64,000 nucleotides of DNA from an uncultured Bacteroidota bacterium (lineage in GTDB: Bacteria; Bacteroidota; Bacteroidia; Chitinophagales; Chitinophagaceae): the NCBI GenBank assembly GCA_903882965.1, contig CAIRZD010000130.1:23305-87304 (forward strand), written 5' to 3'. A program made the translations under genes and the position numbers. Of the stretch, positions 36,232-45,599 are shown one piece after another. Position 1 is the first letter of the stretch, and each line of letters opens with the position of its first letter. Under the pieces are notes generated by a model. The model was given only the letters and a program-made list of their open reading frames with translations, made no database searches and had not been told where the DNA came from.

Positions 36232-36262
36232 TTGTGTATTTCCTCATTTTTTTATATCTTTA
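36232..36262 (+). promoter_or_regulatory. Promoter TTG-N20-TATCTTTA
   Basis: TTG at 36232-36234 and TATCTTTA at 36255-36262 with a 20-base spacer fit the Bacteroidota promoter. The predicted leader before the ATG at 36317 is about 50 bases. Confidence 0.5.
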
Positions 36263-36316
36263 GCATTACTTGTAACAATATTTTTTATTAATATAATTAA
36301 TCCTAAAACGAGACAA

Positions 36317-38863
36317 ATGAGCAATTTTACTTCATCCAGCTCTGTACCCTCTAAATATGCATATGCAAGAGTATGTAGGGTAGTAAGCCTAATTTATTCG
36401 GCTCTTGCAGGCAAAAAACAAATACGGTTTGTAATGGCCGGCTTGTTGTTTTTATTGGTAAGCAGTATGGGCAATAAAGCATTTGCATTTGGAACAACAT
36501 ATTATTACCCAACCTCTGTTACTGCAGGCGGCGGCGGTACTTATTGCGTAGGTAGCACCGCAACAGGATTGACTGGTACAATTAACGATGGAAGTTCCAC
36601 TGCTACAGGGGGGACAAGTTCTACCGTTACATGGACATGGTATTACAACACTACGGGAGCTACCGGCACCACTGCGGGTGCGACATCCGTTTTAACCGGG
36701 GGGCCTTATACCGCAGGTAGTGGAAGTACATCCGCTCCGCTTCCATCGGCAAATATTTCTACTGCTACTCCAGGTACTTATTATTACTTCCTTTGTGTGA
36801 ACTATGCGGGGGGTACTTATGGTAGTGGATCTTTGTTTTCGAACTTAATTACTGTAACCGTTAATTCCACGCTGCCAATTACGGGCACTACAACGATTTG
36901 CCAGGGTTCTACTACTACGTTAGGTGACGCTACTCCGGGAGGGACGTGGAGCAGCACCGTACCCGGCGTGGCGACGGTTACTAGCGGTGGTGGTTTAGTC
37001 ACGGGTATTTCCGGTGGGTTGACGAGTATCGTTTACAGTGCCGGTTGTGGCGCTCCGGCAACTATCACTGTATCAGTAACTGCAATTCCATCGGCTATTA
37101 CCGGTCCAGGTGCTGTCTGTATAGGAAACACGATCACGTTGTCAGATAGCCCATTCGGTGCGTGGGGGAGTTCAAATACCTCAGTTGCTACTGTTGCTCC
37201 TACCACAGGTGTAGTATCGGGGTTAACAAGTGGTACAACCAATATAACCTACAGCAATGGCTGTGGCACACCCGCGTCAACGATAATTACTGTTAATCCA
37301 CTACCACCAAGTATTACCGGACCAGATAGTTTGTGCCCAGGTGGTGCTACTATCACGTTAAATGATGCAACGACAGGTGGTACATGGTCTAGTTCGATGC
37401 CTACTGTTGCTGCCGCAGGCCTTGTTACCGGAGTAATAACCAGTGGCCTATCAGGTACTACAACGATCACTTATACATCGCCGTTAACCTGCATTACGAC
37501 TAAAGTGGTAACAGTAGAACCATTACCCGCACCAATAGGAGGGATACTCCATGAGTGTGCAGGTACGCAGGTTACTTTGACAAATACTACTATTGGTGGG
37601 ACATGGGTAAGCAGTACCCCTCCGGTAGCCAGCATTGATACTAATAGCGGGCTTGTGACCGGCGTATCGGGTGGAACAACTGTGATCACTTATATTACTG
37701 CCTGTGGTTCTATCACAGCCATAGATACATCAATTGCCGCTCCTGATCCGATAGTAGGGAATGGCAGCGTATGTCTTGGCAGCGCTACTACTTTTGCAGA
37801 TATACCAACAGGCGGTACCTGGACTAGCAGTACACCAGGAACAGCATCAGTACTTTCGGGATCAGGTGTGATAACTGGAGTAACTGTGGGAACGGCAACT
37901 ATTACTTATACTATTCCTCCGGGATGCTCTGCGATAAAATCGGTAAATGTAGTGGCATTACCCCCGGCAATAAGTGGTGTTAAACACACTTGCATTGGTA
38001 TGACAACCACTTTAAATGATGCATTTACAGGCGGGACATGGAGTAGTTTACAAACTTACGTAGCCAGCGTAAATGATGCAAGCGGTATTGTAACCGGAGT
38101 AACGGCAGATACTGCTAATATTGTTTATACTGATGCCGCAGGCTGTAAGACCAGCACAACTGTGACCGTAAACCCATCACCGGATTCAATAGTCACCGGG
38201 TTTATTGCTAACTGCAGCTCAACGATGGATACTATGTATGATGCTACTCCAGGAGGCGCATGGAGTAGCGGTGCCACTGCGGTTGCGACGATAAGTGCTG
38301 CAGGTGTTGTTACAACACTTACAGGGGGAACAGCAATTATCACTTATAAATTACCTACCGGCTGTTTGGTAAGTAAATCATTTAGTGTGCATCCGCTTCC
38401 TTCACCAATTGTAACCTGGGATTGGGCTACGAATACATTTTTCACGAATAATATTTATGTAACCTACCAATGGTATGATTCTATCCAAGGACAAATTAAC
38501 GGAGCAAATGCTTTCCAGACAGCGGCTTTATATAATGGATATTACTGGGTAGTAGTAACAGATACCAATGGATGCACGGCTGCGTCAGGGCATGTTCATT
38601 ACAATACAAATATGACCGGAGTGCCGACAGTCAATAGTGGTACAGTTTTGCGTATTTATCCTAATCCGGCGAATGGGGTTGTTTATATAGAATCGGGGAT
38701 ACGGGTACGTGCTGTGATTAGGGGAATAGATGGGAAAACGGAGCTGGAGGAAGTAGATGCCAAGCAGCTTGATATAAGCAGGTTGGCAAACGGGATATAT
38801 TTCATTTCGCTGTATGCAGATAGCGGGCAGCGATTGATTGTGGAGAAGCTTATAAAACAATAG
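36317..38863 (+). CDS. T9SS-secreted protein with seven Ig-like repeats
   Basis: The 848-residue protein has a long N-terminal leader with a hydrophobic signal core (MAGLLFLLVSSMGNKAFAFG); an internal ATG at 36434 would give a standard signal peptide. After an N-terminal Ig/PKD-like region come about seven BIG2-like repeats of about 75 residues. Each opens with ITGxxxxCxG, has a core such as GGTWSSSTPGVATV and TGVVSGLTSG, and closes near a second Cys (NGCG, PPGCSA). The C-terminal region has a PKD-like segment (YVTYQWYDSIQG) and a T9SS type A domain (RIYPNPANGVVYI) ending EKLIKQ. The architecture suggests a stalk- or filament-like surface protein stabilised by one disulfide per repeat. A paralogue follows 95 bases downstream. 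Confidence 0.87.
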   Translation: MSNFTSSSSVPSKYAYARVCRVVSLIYSALAGKKQIRFVMAGLLFLLVSSMGNKAFAFGTTYYYPTSVTAGGGGTYCVGSTATGLTGTINDGSSTATGGTSSTVTWTWYYNTTGATGTTAGATSVLTGGPYTAGSGSTSAPLPSANISTATPGTYYYFLCVNYAGGTYGSGSLFSNLITVTVNSTLPITGTTTICQGSTTTLGDATPGGTWSSTVPGVATVTSGGGLVTGISGGLTSIVYSAGCGAPATITVSVTAIPSAITGPGAVCIGNTITLSDSPFGAWGSSNTSVATVAPTTGVVSGLTSGTTNITYSNGCGTPASTIITVNPLPPSITGPDSLCPGGATITLNDATTGGTWSSSMPTVAAAGLVTGVITSGLSGTTTITYTSPLTCITTKVVTVEPLPAPIGGILHECAGTQVTLTNTTIGGTWVSSTPPVASIDTNSGLVTGVSGGTTVITYITACGSITAIDTSIAAPDPIVGNGSVCLGSATTFADIPTGGTWTSSTPGTASVLSGSGVITGVTVGTATITYTIPPGCSAIKSVNVVALPPAISGVKHTCIGMTTTLNDAFTGGTWSSLQTYVASVNDASGIVTGVTADTANIVYTDAAGCKTSTTVTVNPSPDSIVTGFIANCSSTMDTMYDATPGGAWSSGATAVATISAAGVVTTLTGGTAIITYKLPTGCLVSKSFSVHPLPSPIVTWDWATNTFFTNNIYVTYQWYDSIQGQINGANAFQTAALYNGYYWVVVTDTNGCTAASGHVHYNTNMTGVPTVNSGTVLRIYPNPANGVVYIESGIRVRAVIRGIDGKTELEEVDAKQLDISRLANGIYFISLYADSGQRLIVEKLIKQ

Positions 38864-38871
38864 TATATAAA

Positions 38872-38912
38872 AGCACTAGCTTGAATTCTGAGATCAGAAT
38901 TCAAGCTAGTGT
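38872..38912 (+). terminator. Strong hairpin between two paralogous cargo genes
   Basis: A nearly perfect 18-base-pair hairpin CACTAGCTTGAATTCTGA/TCAGAATTCAAGCTAGTG lies just after the stop codon at 38863. Only a mixed GTTGGATTTTGTT tract follows, so it may be a terminator or a partial attenuator before the next gene. Confidence 0.65.
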
Positions 38913-38958
38913 TGGATTTTGTTAAAAGGGTACAAATTAATTTAGTTATTTAGCATTT

Positions 38959-41484
38959 ATGAAGAAAATATATTTACTGATTATTTTTTGTTGTTTGAGT
39001 ATTTCCGGTTTCTCAGTTTGTGTTACCCCTCCTACGGCTATCACCGGGCCTACTTCTGTATGTGCCGGTAATTCAATAAACTTAACAGATGGTGTCGCGG
39101 GTGGTGTATGGTCCAGTACTAATGGTAGCGGCACCGGCACTGTAGGATCTACATCAGGTATTGTGAATGGTATTTCTGCAGGTACTATTACTATTTCGTA
39201 TACAACCGCCGGATGCACTCCTGCAACTTATGTTGTTACGGTTAATGCTTATCCGAGCGCAATCACCGGGCCCGCCACAACAGTATGTGTTGGCGGCACA
39301 TTATCATTAACTGATGTTACGACAGGAGGAATTTGGGGTAGTACTTTTACCACAACTGCGACGGTTGACCCGACCGGAGTTGTTACCGGGAATGGTGCCG
39401 GACCAGTAACAATATCATATAATGTGGCGGGATGTGCGGTGACTTATCCAGTGACAGTTAACCCCATACCCATGGCCGTTACGGGGCCTAGTTCGGTATG
39501 CATCGGTCATACTATTTTGTTATCCGATATTTCGCCCGGTGGTACATGGAGTAGCAGTACCCCTGCCGTAGCAAGCGTAGGATCAAACACAGGCATTGTG
39601 ACCGGAGTAGCCTCCGGTGCAACTTATATTACTTACACGTATACTGCTACCGGTTGTTATGCAGCAGCAGTTTTGGAAAATGTAAATACTAATCCGGCAG
39701 CGATATCGGGAGCAACATCTGTGTGCCAGGGTGATTCAACAATATTAAGCGATATTAGTGGCGGCGGCACGTGGAGTTCTTCAAATCCACCAATTGCATC
39801 CATTGGTTCATCAACCGGTGTTGTGACGGGGGGGAGCTTGCTAGGGACTACGACTATTACATATACGTACATTACAACCGGCTGTTTTGTAACCCAGACG
39901 ATGAGCGTAAATGCAAACCCTGCTGTTATTACCGGGTCGGGTTTAGTATGTGTTGGGGGTACTATTACATTGTCAGATCTAACGCCTGGAGGTACCTGGA
40001 GCAGTGCTGAATTCTGGGTAGCGTCTGTTGGGTCCACAGGTGTTGTTACCGGCCTTACCGGCGGTGCGACCAGCACGATATCTTATACCATAGCAAATGG
40101 CTGCTTCACTACTTATATCGATAGTGTAATAACACCACCATCAATGATAACAGGCGATACCACTTTATGTGTAGGTTACGCCACCACATTCTTAGATTCT
40201 ATAAGTGGTGGGACATGGAGCAGCAGTGCGCCGGGAAGTGCGTATTTTGCCTCCCCTTCATCGGGTGTTATTACTGCAACAGCTCCCGGGGTTGTTACTG
40301 TAACTTATAGTGTGACGATGTGTCCATCTGTTTCGCATAACGTAACAGTAAATCCTGTACCTGCAACTATTACCGGTGCAAGCAGTTTGTGTGATAGTGT
40401 GCATTCTTATTTATATGATCTTACTCCCGGTGGTTTATGGACCAGTAGTGATTCAACGCATGCCAGAGTAGTTTCGTATCCCGATACAGGTGTTGCCGTA
40501 GGGGTATCACTTGGCACAGCAGTTATCAGCTATACCCTGCCAACCGGATGTTTTGTTGTATTACCGGTAACGGTTAATCCGCTGGCGCCGCCAATTGCCG
40601 GTACGGATACTATTTGTTCTACCGGCTCTACGTGGCTTACTGATATAGTAGGTGGTGGTACATGGACCAGTAGTAATATGGCCGTGGCAACGATAACAGT
40701 GGACAGTGGGAAAATGACCGGAATAGTACCCGGCCTCACTTACATTGTATATACCTTGCCCACAGGCTGTACAGCATCTTTATTAGTGGACGCAATACCT
40801 GCTATACCTGCAATATCAAGCCCTTCGCATGTTTGTACAGGGGCTGTCATTAATATGACCGATCCGGATACGACCGGTGTGTGGAGCAGTGCGAATAATT
40901 ATATTGCGAGTGTTGGTACTAATGGAGTTCTGTCAGGCCATTTTCCTGATACTGTAAATATTACGTACATGGTATCTGCTTTCAAGGGCTGTTATGCTAC
41001 CAAAATGATAGTGGTAAATCCATTGCCAGTACCTGTGATAACACGTACTCCGGGCACACGCAATCTTGTTACTTTTAACTACTACACAAGCTACCAATGG
41101 TTCAATGACCGGACAGGGCTTATAGCGGGCGCTACTACGCCAACGTATATATTGCCTTTTGCAAGCGATTCGTTTTACGTTGTAGTAACTGATACTAACG
41201 GATGCACATCGAGGGGTAGCTGGTATCCATATGATTTTACCGGCGTGAACAATGTTAGTGCGGAAAACATAAGTGTGTATCCAAACCCTGCAAACGCTAC
41301 TATATATATAGATGGCAGTGTTCAGGTTCGTGCGGTTTTGAGCACAATTGATGGTAAAATGATAATGGAAGAAGATCATGCAAAAGAGTTGAATATCAGT
41401 TCACTTGCTCCGGGTTTGTATCTTCTGGCCTTGTATAATGATAACGGGGAAATGATAAAGATGGAAAAAGTGATCAAAGAATAA
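38959..41484 (+). CDS. T9SS-secreted protein with nine Ig-like repeats
   Basis: The 841-residue protein starts with a signal peptide (MKKIYLLIIFCCLSISGFS). Nine BIG2-like repeats follow from about residue 25 to 720, each opening with an ITGPxSVCxG-type segment and ending with a Cys near NGCF or TTGC, with GGTWSSSTPAVASVGSNTG-like cores. A PKD-like segment (YYTSYQWFNDRTGLI) precedes the T9SS type A sorting domain (VYPNPANATIYID), which ends EKVIKE. It differs from the upstream paralogue mainly in repeat number. Surface adhesion or a structural role is inferred. A strong terminator closes the gene. Confidence 0.87.
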   Translation: MKKIYLLIIFCCLSISGFSVCVTPPTAITGPTSVCAGNSINLTDGVAGGVWSSTNGSGTGTVGSTSGIVNGISAGTITISYTTAGCTPATYVVTVNAYPSAITGPATTVCVGGTLSLTDVTTGGIWGSTFTTTATVDPTGVVTGNGAGPVTISYNVAGCAVTYPVTVNPIPMAVTGPSSVCIGHTILLSDISPGGTWSSSTPAVASVGSNTGIVTGVASGATYITYTYTATGCYAAAVLENVNTNPAAISGATSVCQGDSTILSDISGGGTWSSSNPPIASIGSSTGVVTGGSLLGTTTITYTYITTGCFVTQTMSVNANPAVITGSGLVCVGGTITLSDLTPGGTWSSAEFWVASVGSTGVVTGLTGGATSTISYTIANGCFTTYIDSVITPPSMITGDTTLCVGYATTFLDSISGGTWSSSAPGSAYFASPSSGVITATAPGVVTVTYSVTMCPSVSHNVTVNPVPATITGASSLCDSVHSYLYDLTPGGLWTSSDSTHARVVSYPDTGVAVGVSLGTAVISYTLPTGCFVVLPVTVNPLAPPIAGTDTICSTGSTWLTDIVGGGTWTSSNMAVATITVDSGKMTGIVPGLTYIVYTLPTGCTASLLVDAIPAIPAISSPSHVCTGAVINMTDPDTTGVWSSANNYIASVGTNGVLSGHFPDTVNITYMVSAFKGCYATKMIVVNPLPVPVITRTPGTRNLVTFNYYTSYQWFNDRTGLIAGATTPTYILPFASDSFYVVVTDTNGCTSRGSWYPYDFTGVNNVSAENISVYPNPANATIYIDGSVQVRAVLSTIDGKMIMEEDHAKELNISSLAPGLYLLALYNDNGEMIKMEKVIKE

Positions 41485-41507
41485 ATTATTAACGAATTGT
41501 TTTTATA

Positions 41508-41539
41508 AGAGCCCCGCTATTCCGGGGCTCTTTTTTTTG
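41508..41539 (+). terminator. Terminator after nine-repeat cargo gene
   Basis: The hairpin AGAGCCCCG/CGGGGCTCT is followed by eight T residues: a classical intrinsic terminator. Confidence 0.93.
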
Positions 41540-41565
41540 TTACTTGGGAAGATGAAGTATATTTA
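41536..41565 (+). promoter_or_regulatory. Promoter TTTG-N18-TATATTTA before TPR glycosyltransferase-like gene
   Basis: TTTG at 41536-41539 (in the terminator T-run) and TATATTTA at 41558-41565 lie 18 bases apart. The -7 box ends seven bases before the ATG at 41572, so the mRNA would be nearly leaderless. Confidence 0.5.
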
Positions 41566-41571
41566 TGGTGC

Positions 41572-43611
41572 ATGGCAAAGAAAAAAAGCAAACAAAGTAA
41601 TGTGACTAATGCATCTGTCAGCAAGTCTACTGTGCCACAGCAACAGAAGGTAAAACAGGCAGGGGTAGATGGAGGGAATATTTTTCAACGCCCATATGTG
41701 CAGTTATTAATTGTTGCAGGGCTAGGAATAGTTACATGGTTGTTTTTTAAAGTATGCCTTAATAACCAGCTTACTAACTGGGACGATCCGGGTTATATAA
41801 GGGATAATGCTTTCATTAAAGATATTTCGGCTGAAGGGATAAAAAATATTTTTTCTTTTTCGAACCCAATAATGGGTAACTATCATCCGCTTACTATACT
41901 TACTTATGCTATAGAGTATAGCTACGCGCAGTTGAGGCCGGAGTATTTTTACATTTATCACAGGGATAGCCTGTTGTTTCATATTGCAGTTACTTTATTG
42001 GTTTATTGGTTTGTGAAGGTGCTTACGCGCAGGGATATAGCTGCAATTGTGGCTGCATTGTTATTTGGGCTTCACCCGATGCATGTGGAGTCGGTGGCAT
42101 GGCTGGCAGGACGAAAGGATGTGGTTTATGGCATGTTCTTCATGGCATCACTCGTTGCATATGTGTATTATATGCGGGCAACCGATACTAAAAAATGGGT
42201 GTTCTATTCTTTAGTTATTATATTGTTCATTTGCTCATTACTGGCAAAACCGGTAGCAGTAATACTGCCGGTGGTGCTATTACTTATTGACTATTTTGAG
42301 CAACGGAAACCGGATGCCGCACTATTTGCAGATAAGATACTTCCTTTTATTATTTCCCTGGTATTTGGTATCAAATCGGTTATGGACCAACATGCATTCG
42401 GGGCGTTAGGAACTCAAAATGTAAGTTATGGTCCTTTTGAAAGAATAGCGTTAGGTGGTTATGCATTCATTACCTATTTATGGAAGGCTATTTTGCCAAT
42501 TAATTTAAGTTGTTTCTATCCATATCCTACGAAGGTAGATGGCGCAATACCTGCCGGCTATTATCTCTACCCGGTGGGGGCGATCGTATTGTTACTATTA
42601 CTTGTATGGGCATTTTTGCGTAAAAAGAAAGTGATCGTTTTCGGGGCAATGTTCTTCCTTGCCAATATTGCTTTGTTGTTACAATTCATACCTGTGGGTG
42701 GCGCGATACTTGCAGACAGGTATACTTATATTCCTTACCTGGGTTTATTTTTTATGGCAGGGTGGTTTGTATCTGAATATTTTGAGCAAGGCGCGAACAA
42801 AAAGATCGGTTATGGTGCGCTGATGATAGTGGGTATATATTCGCTTTATCTTGGGTACCTTAGTAATGAAAGATGCCAGGTGTGGTATGACACTGCGAGC
42901 CTGTGGCGGGATGAAATAGAGCAACAACCGGCAGCACCGAATGCATATAATAACCTGGGGTTTGAATACTTTAATAAATTCAACGAAAGTGTGAATCAAA
43001 ACGAGCGGAAAATATATTATGACTCGGCGTTTAATTTACTGAACAAGGCGGTATCCTTACAAAAAGATTTTGCTAATCCTTACATTTCACTTGGTGAGCT
43101 GGAGCGGACAACACAGCAATACCCGGAAGCTAAAAAGAACTACTATAAAGCGATCTCGCTGGGAGATAAGAGCGAAACTCCGAATGCATACCTTGGGTTG
43201 GCAATCATTTATGCGATCACTAATAAATGGGATTCGTCGGATATATGCTTTAGGCTTGCGTTAAAGAACAAGCCCTATTTTCCGGAGGCTGTGGGTAATT
43301 ACGGTAACTTCCTTGATATGACCGGACGAACCGATGAAGCAATAAAGGAATATGGGGTAGCAATATCCCAGAACCCTGATATGTATGCACCCCACCTGAA
43401 CCGTGGCAGAGCATTGATGCGGCAGAAAAAACTGGATGAAGCCCTTAGTGACTTTAACCGTGCTATAGAGCTTAGCCCACAGATGGGCGAGATCTATTAC
43501 TTTAGGGGGCTGTGCTATGCCGGGAAGGGGAATAATGCACAGGCACAGCAAGATATGCAGAAGGCAAAGGCTTTAGGATATAATCCGCCGGCTAATGCAC
43601 CGCAACCATAA
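41572..43611 (+). CDS. TMTC-like GT-C membrane protein with C-terminal TPRs
   Basis: The 679-residue protein has a Lys/Ser/Gln-rich cytoplasmic N-terminus, then about ten hydrophobic segments (residues about 45-440), then four or five TPR repeats (NAYNNLGFEYFNKF, YISLGELERTTQQYPEAKKN, APHLNRGRALMRQKKLDEAL). The first large loop holds NWDDPGYIRD, with the paired acidic residues expected at a GT-C active site, and LFGLHPMHVESVAWLAGRKD is a hallmark of TMTC/DUF1736-type proteins. In animals TMTC proteins transfer mannose to cadherins; bacterial relatives are uncharacterised. Glycosylation of exported proteins is a reasonable guess. It converges with aspartate kinase, leaving only seven bases between. 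Confidence 0.82.
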   Translation: MAKKKSKQSNVTNASVSKSTVPQQQKVKQAGVDGGNIFQRPYVQLLIVAGLGIVTWLFFKVCLNNQLTNWDDPGYIRDNAFIKDISAEGIKNIFSFSNPIMGNYHPLTILTYAIEYSYAQLRPEYFYIYHRDSLLFHIAVTLLVYWFVKVLTRRDIAAIVAALLFGLHPMHVESVAWLAGRKDVVYGMFFMASLVAYVYYMRATDTKKWVFYSLVIILFICSLLAKPVAVILPVVLLLIDYFEQRKPDAALFADKILPFIISLVFGIKSVMDQHAFGALGTQNVSYGPFERIALGGYAFITYLWKAILPINLSCFYPYPTKVDGAIPAGYYLYPVGAIVLLLLLVWAFLRKKKVIVFGAMFFLANIALLLQFIPVGGAILADRYTYIPYLGLFFMAGWFVSEYFEQGANKKIGYGALMIVGIYSLYLGYLSNERCQVWYDTASLWRDEIEQQPAAPNAYNNLGFEYFNKFNESVNQNERKIYYDSAFNLLNKAVSLQKDFANPYISLGELERTTQQYPEAKKNYYKAISLGDKSETPNAYLGLAIIYAITNKWDSSDICFRLALKNKPYFPEAVGNYGNFLDMTGRTDEAIKEYGVAISQNPDMYAPHLNRGRALMRQKKLDEALSDFNRAIELSPQMGEIYYFRGLCYAGKGNNAQAQQDMQKAKALGYNPPANAPQP

Positions 43612-43618
43612 GCATTGT

Positions 43619-44881
43619 TTACTTCATGATCACCTGGACCGTTTTCCGTGTTTCCTGGCGCAGCAGTATTTGCGTATCTTTTATTAGGTTGCCAATTATC
43701 TCTGGAGTATAATGGCGTATTGTGAGCAGGCTCACATGGTCATTGATAGACACTTTATAATCTTTCCCTAGTGCTTCTATAAGTGATTTTACTTTATCTT
43801 CCCGATTATCAATACACGCTACGAAGCTGATGGCTGCGTTTTGGATCAGGTTGATCTTTACATTGAGATCATGGAATATGCTGTATAGTTTGCTGAGGTT
43901 ATCTTCTGTGATAAAAGAGAAATCCTTTGTGGTTACCTGTATCAATACCTGATTTTCTTTAAGCACTATGAGCGGTGGGTATGCTGCATGTACTTTTGCC
44001 TGTATTACACTGCCATCTAATTTTGGATCGAGGAAGCATTTTACATAGAGTGGTATATTATTGTTTTGTAAGGGCTTAATGGTTTTTGGGTGAATGATCT
44101 GTGCGCCGTAGAATGCCATTTCTATTACCTCGTTATAGGAGATCGCATCAATTTTTACGGTATTGGGGAATTGTTTTGGGTCGGCATTTTGCAGGCCTTC
44201 CACATCTTTCCATATAGTAACAGAAGATGCATGGAGCATGGCTGCAAGTATAGCTGCTGTATAATCGGAGCCTTCGCGGCCGAGGGTGACAGACTTGCCA
44301 GCAGAGGTGGCGCCTATGAAACCCTGGGTAATGACTATTTTGCCCTTGTGCAATTCTGAGCCAATAATGTCTTGTGCCTGTTGCTTCGAGTATTCCCAAT
44401 CAACGGCGGCATCGCGGTAGGTGGCATCTGTGCGGATAACGGTGCGGATGTCTATCCACTCGATGGGCAAATTATGCTGGCGTAGGAAAAAATAAAAAAG
44501 GATTGTAGAAAATATCTCGCCAAGGCATACTACCTGGTCGTATGAATAATCATAGTTGCCAGGTGCTATATTTTTTACGGCATTCTCCAGTTCATTAAAA
44601 TATACTTTTAAAACTTCCGCAGCATTTATATAGTTACCGGCGGATAATAATTTTTCGGCAAAGTAGAGGTGCTGCTGTTCAAGTTTGTGCGCGTGAGCAA
44701 GTGCTTCTGCGGCATCACCATGAAAGGCTTTATTAACAATGTTTTCAAGTGCATTGGTAGTTTTGCCTAATGCAGATACTACCAGCAACAGAGGCTTTTG
44801 CCCATCAGCGATGATGGGTAATAAATTTGACATTCTTTCTGCATCGGCTATGGATGCGCCGCCGAATTTGTAAACGAACAT
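43619..44881 (-). CDS. Aspartate kinase (monofunctional, ACT domain)
   Basis: The 420-residue enzyme phosphorylates aspartate, the first step toward lysine, threonine and methionine. Motifs are the N-terminal VYKFGGASI, LLLVVSALGKTTNAL, ITQGFIGATSAGKSVTLGRE with the substrate-binding GREGSDYTAA, and TIWKDVEGLQNADPK. The last 130 residues form ACT regulatory domains (QVTTKDFSFI, KINLIQNAAISF), implying feedback control by amino acids. No homoserine dehydrogenase domain is fused. The gene appears monocistronic, with an AT-rich leader containing AAAAGT repeats. The specific symbol (lysC or thrA-like) is not decided from sequence alone. Confidence 0.95.
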   Translation of the reverse strand: MFVYKFGGASIADAERMSNLLPIIADGQKPLLLVVSALGKTTNALENIVNKAFHGDAAEALAHAHKLEQQHLYFAEKLLSAGNYINAAEVLKVYFNELENAVKNIAPGNYDYSYDQVVCLGEIFSTILFYFFLRQHNLPIEWIDIRTVIRTDATYRDAAVDWEYSKQQAQDIIGSELHKGKIVITQGFIGATSAGKSVTLGREGSDYTAAILAAMLHASSVTIWKDVEGLQNADPKQFPNTVKIDAISYNEVIEMAFYGAQIIHPKTIKPLQNNNIPLYVKCFLDPKLDGSVIQAKVHAAYPPLIVLKENQVLIQVTTKDFSFITEDNLSKLYSIFHDLNVKINLIQNAAISFVACIDNREDKVKSLIEALGKDYKVSINDHVSLLTIRHYTPEIIGNLIKDTQILLRQETRKTVQVIMK

Positions 44882-44882
44882 T

Positions 44883-44916
44883 TAAAAAGTAAAAAATTAA
44901 AAGTTAAAAAGTAAAA
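44883..44916. repeat. AAAAGT-type direct repeats upstream of aspartate kinase
   Basis: The stretch contains consecutive AAAAAGTAAAA, ATTAAAAGTTAAA and AAAGTAAAAT elements, similar to AT-rich spacer repeats at 13398 and 31564. It may be a low-complexity leader rather than a functional element. Confidence 0.4.
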
Positions 44917-44972
44917 TTGCCCATAATTGAACTTGCAGATATTGCGAGCTTATTTATTTAATTGTCAGTTTT

Positions 44973-45590
44973 TTATTCTGGATTACTTTTGATTCCATCA
45001 TACCATTTACCACTTAAAAGATATTCTATATTTTGTTTTAAATTGCCTGATAGGAGTTTGTCATTTTTAATTAAAGTTAATAAATCGCGTACTTTTTTAT
45101 TTTCATAATTTTTTACAAGACAAGGGTAAATTAGAATACCTTCTTCTGTTCCGATTATTTGACCTAAAAGGTCCTCCTCGATTTTGCCATTTTTAAAAAG
45201 GTGATATCCTTCATTGGCGAATTCAACATATTTATTTACATCAAGTTCGGCCATGCTATAAATAGCAATACATTTTTCTTGCTTAGAATATTTTGAATCG
45301 GCAATAAAACCTGTAACATCCGGAATATATGGCTCGGGGTTTGTAAAAACAGTAATAAACAATTTAACGTTCAATAAATCAGACGCAGCTGTAAGATCAA
45401 CAACAGTATTTTCAGTCTTAAGAATTCTATCATTAAATAAGACGCTGTTGTCTTTCGGAACAAAGATTTTTGTTACTCCAGAGCTATTAAGTATTAACCC
45501 TCCTTTTTTCGTTAAGTAGGAAAACGAAAGTATTGTGGAAAGAGAAAGCACCAATAAAATAGCAATAGTGATTAATATCTTTTTCTTCAT
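44973..45590 (-). CDS. Membrane-anchored protein of unknown function
   Basis: The 205-residue product has a charged N-terminus and one hydrophobic segment (KKKILITIAILLVLSLSTILSF) that is either an anchor or an uncleaved signal. The rest is soluble and probably periplasmic, with mixed alpha/beta composition and two Cys (QEKCIAIYS, YPCLVKNY). I recognise no family. It starts nine bases downstream of hscA on the same strand and is almost certainly co-transcribed with it, but that gives no clear functional hint. Confidence 0.7.
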   Translation of the reverse strand: MKKKILITIAILLVLSLSTILSFSYLTKKGGLILNSSGVTKIFVPKDNSVLFNDRILKTENTVVDLTAASDLLNVKLFITVFTNPEPYIPDVTGFIADSKYSKQEKCIAIYSMAELDVNKYVEFANEGYHLFKNGKIEEDLLGQIIGTEEGILIYPCLVKNYENKKVRDLLTLIKNDKLLSGNLKQNIEYLLSGKWYDGIKSNPE

Positions 45591-45599
45591 AGGCGCTGT

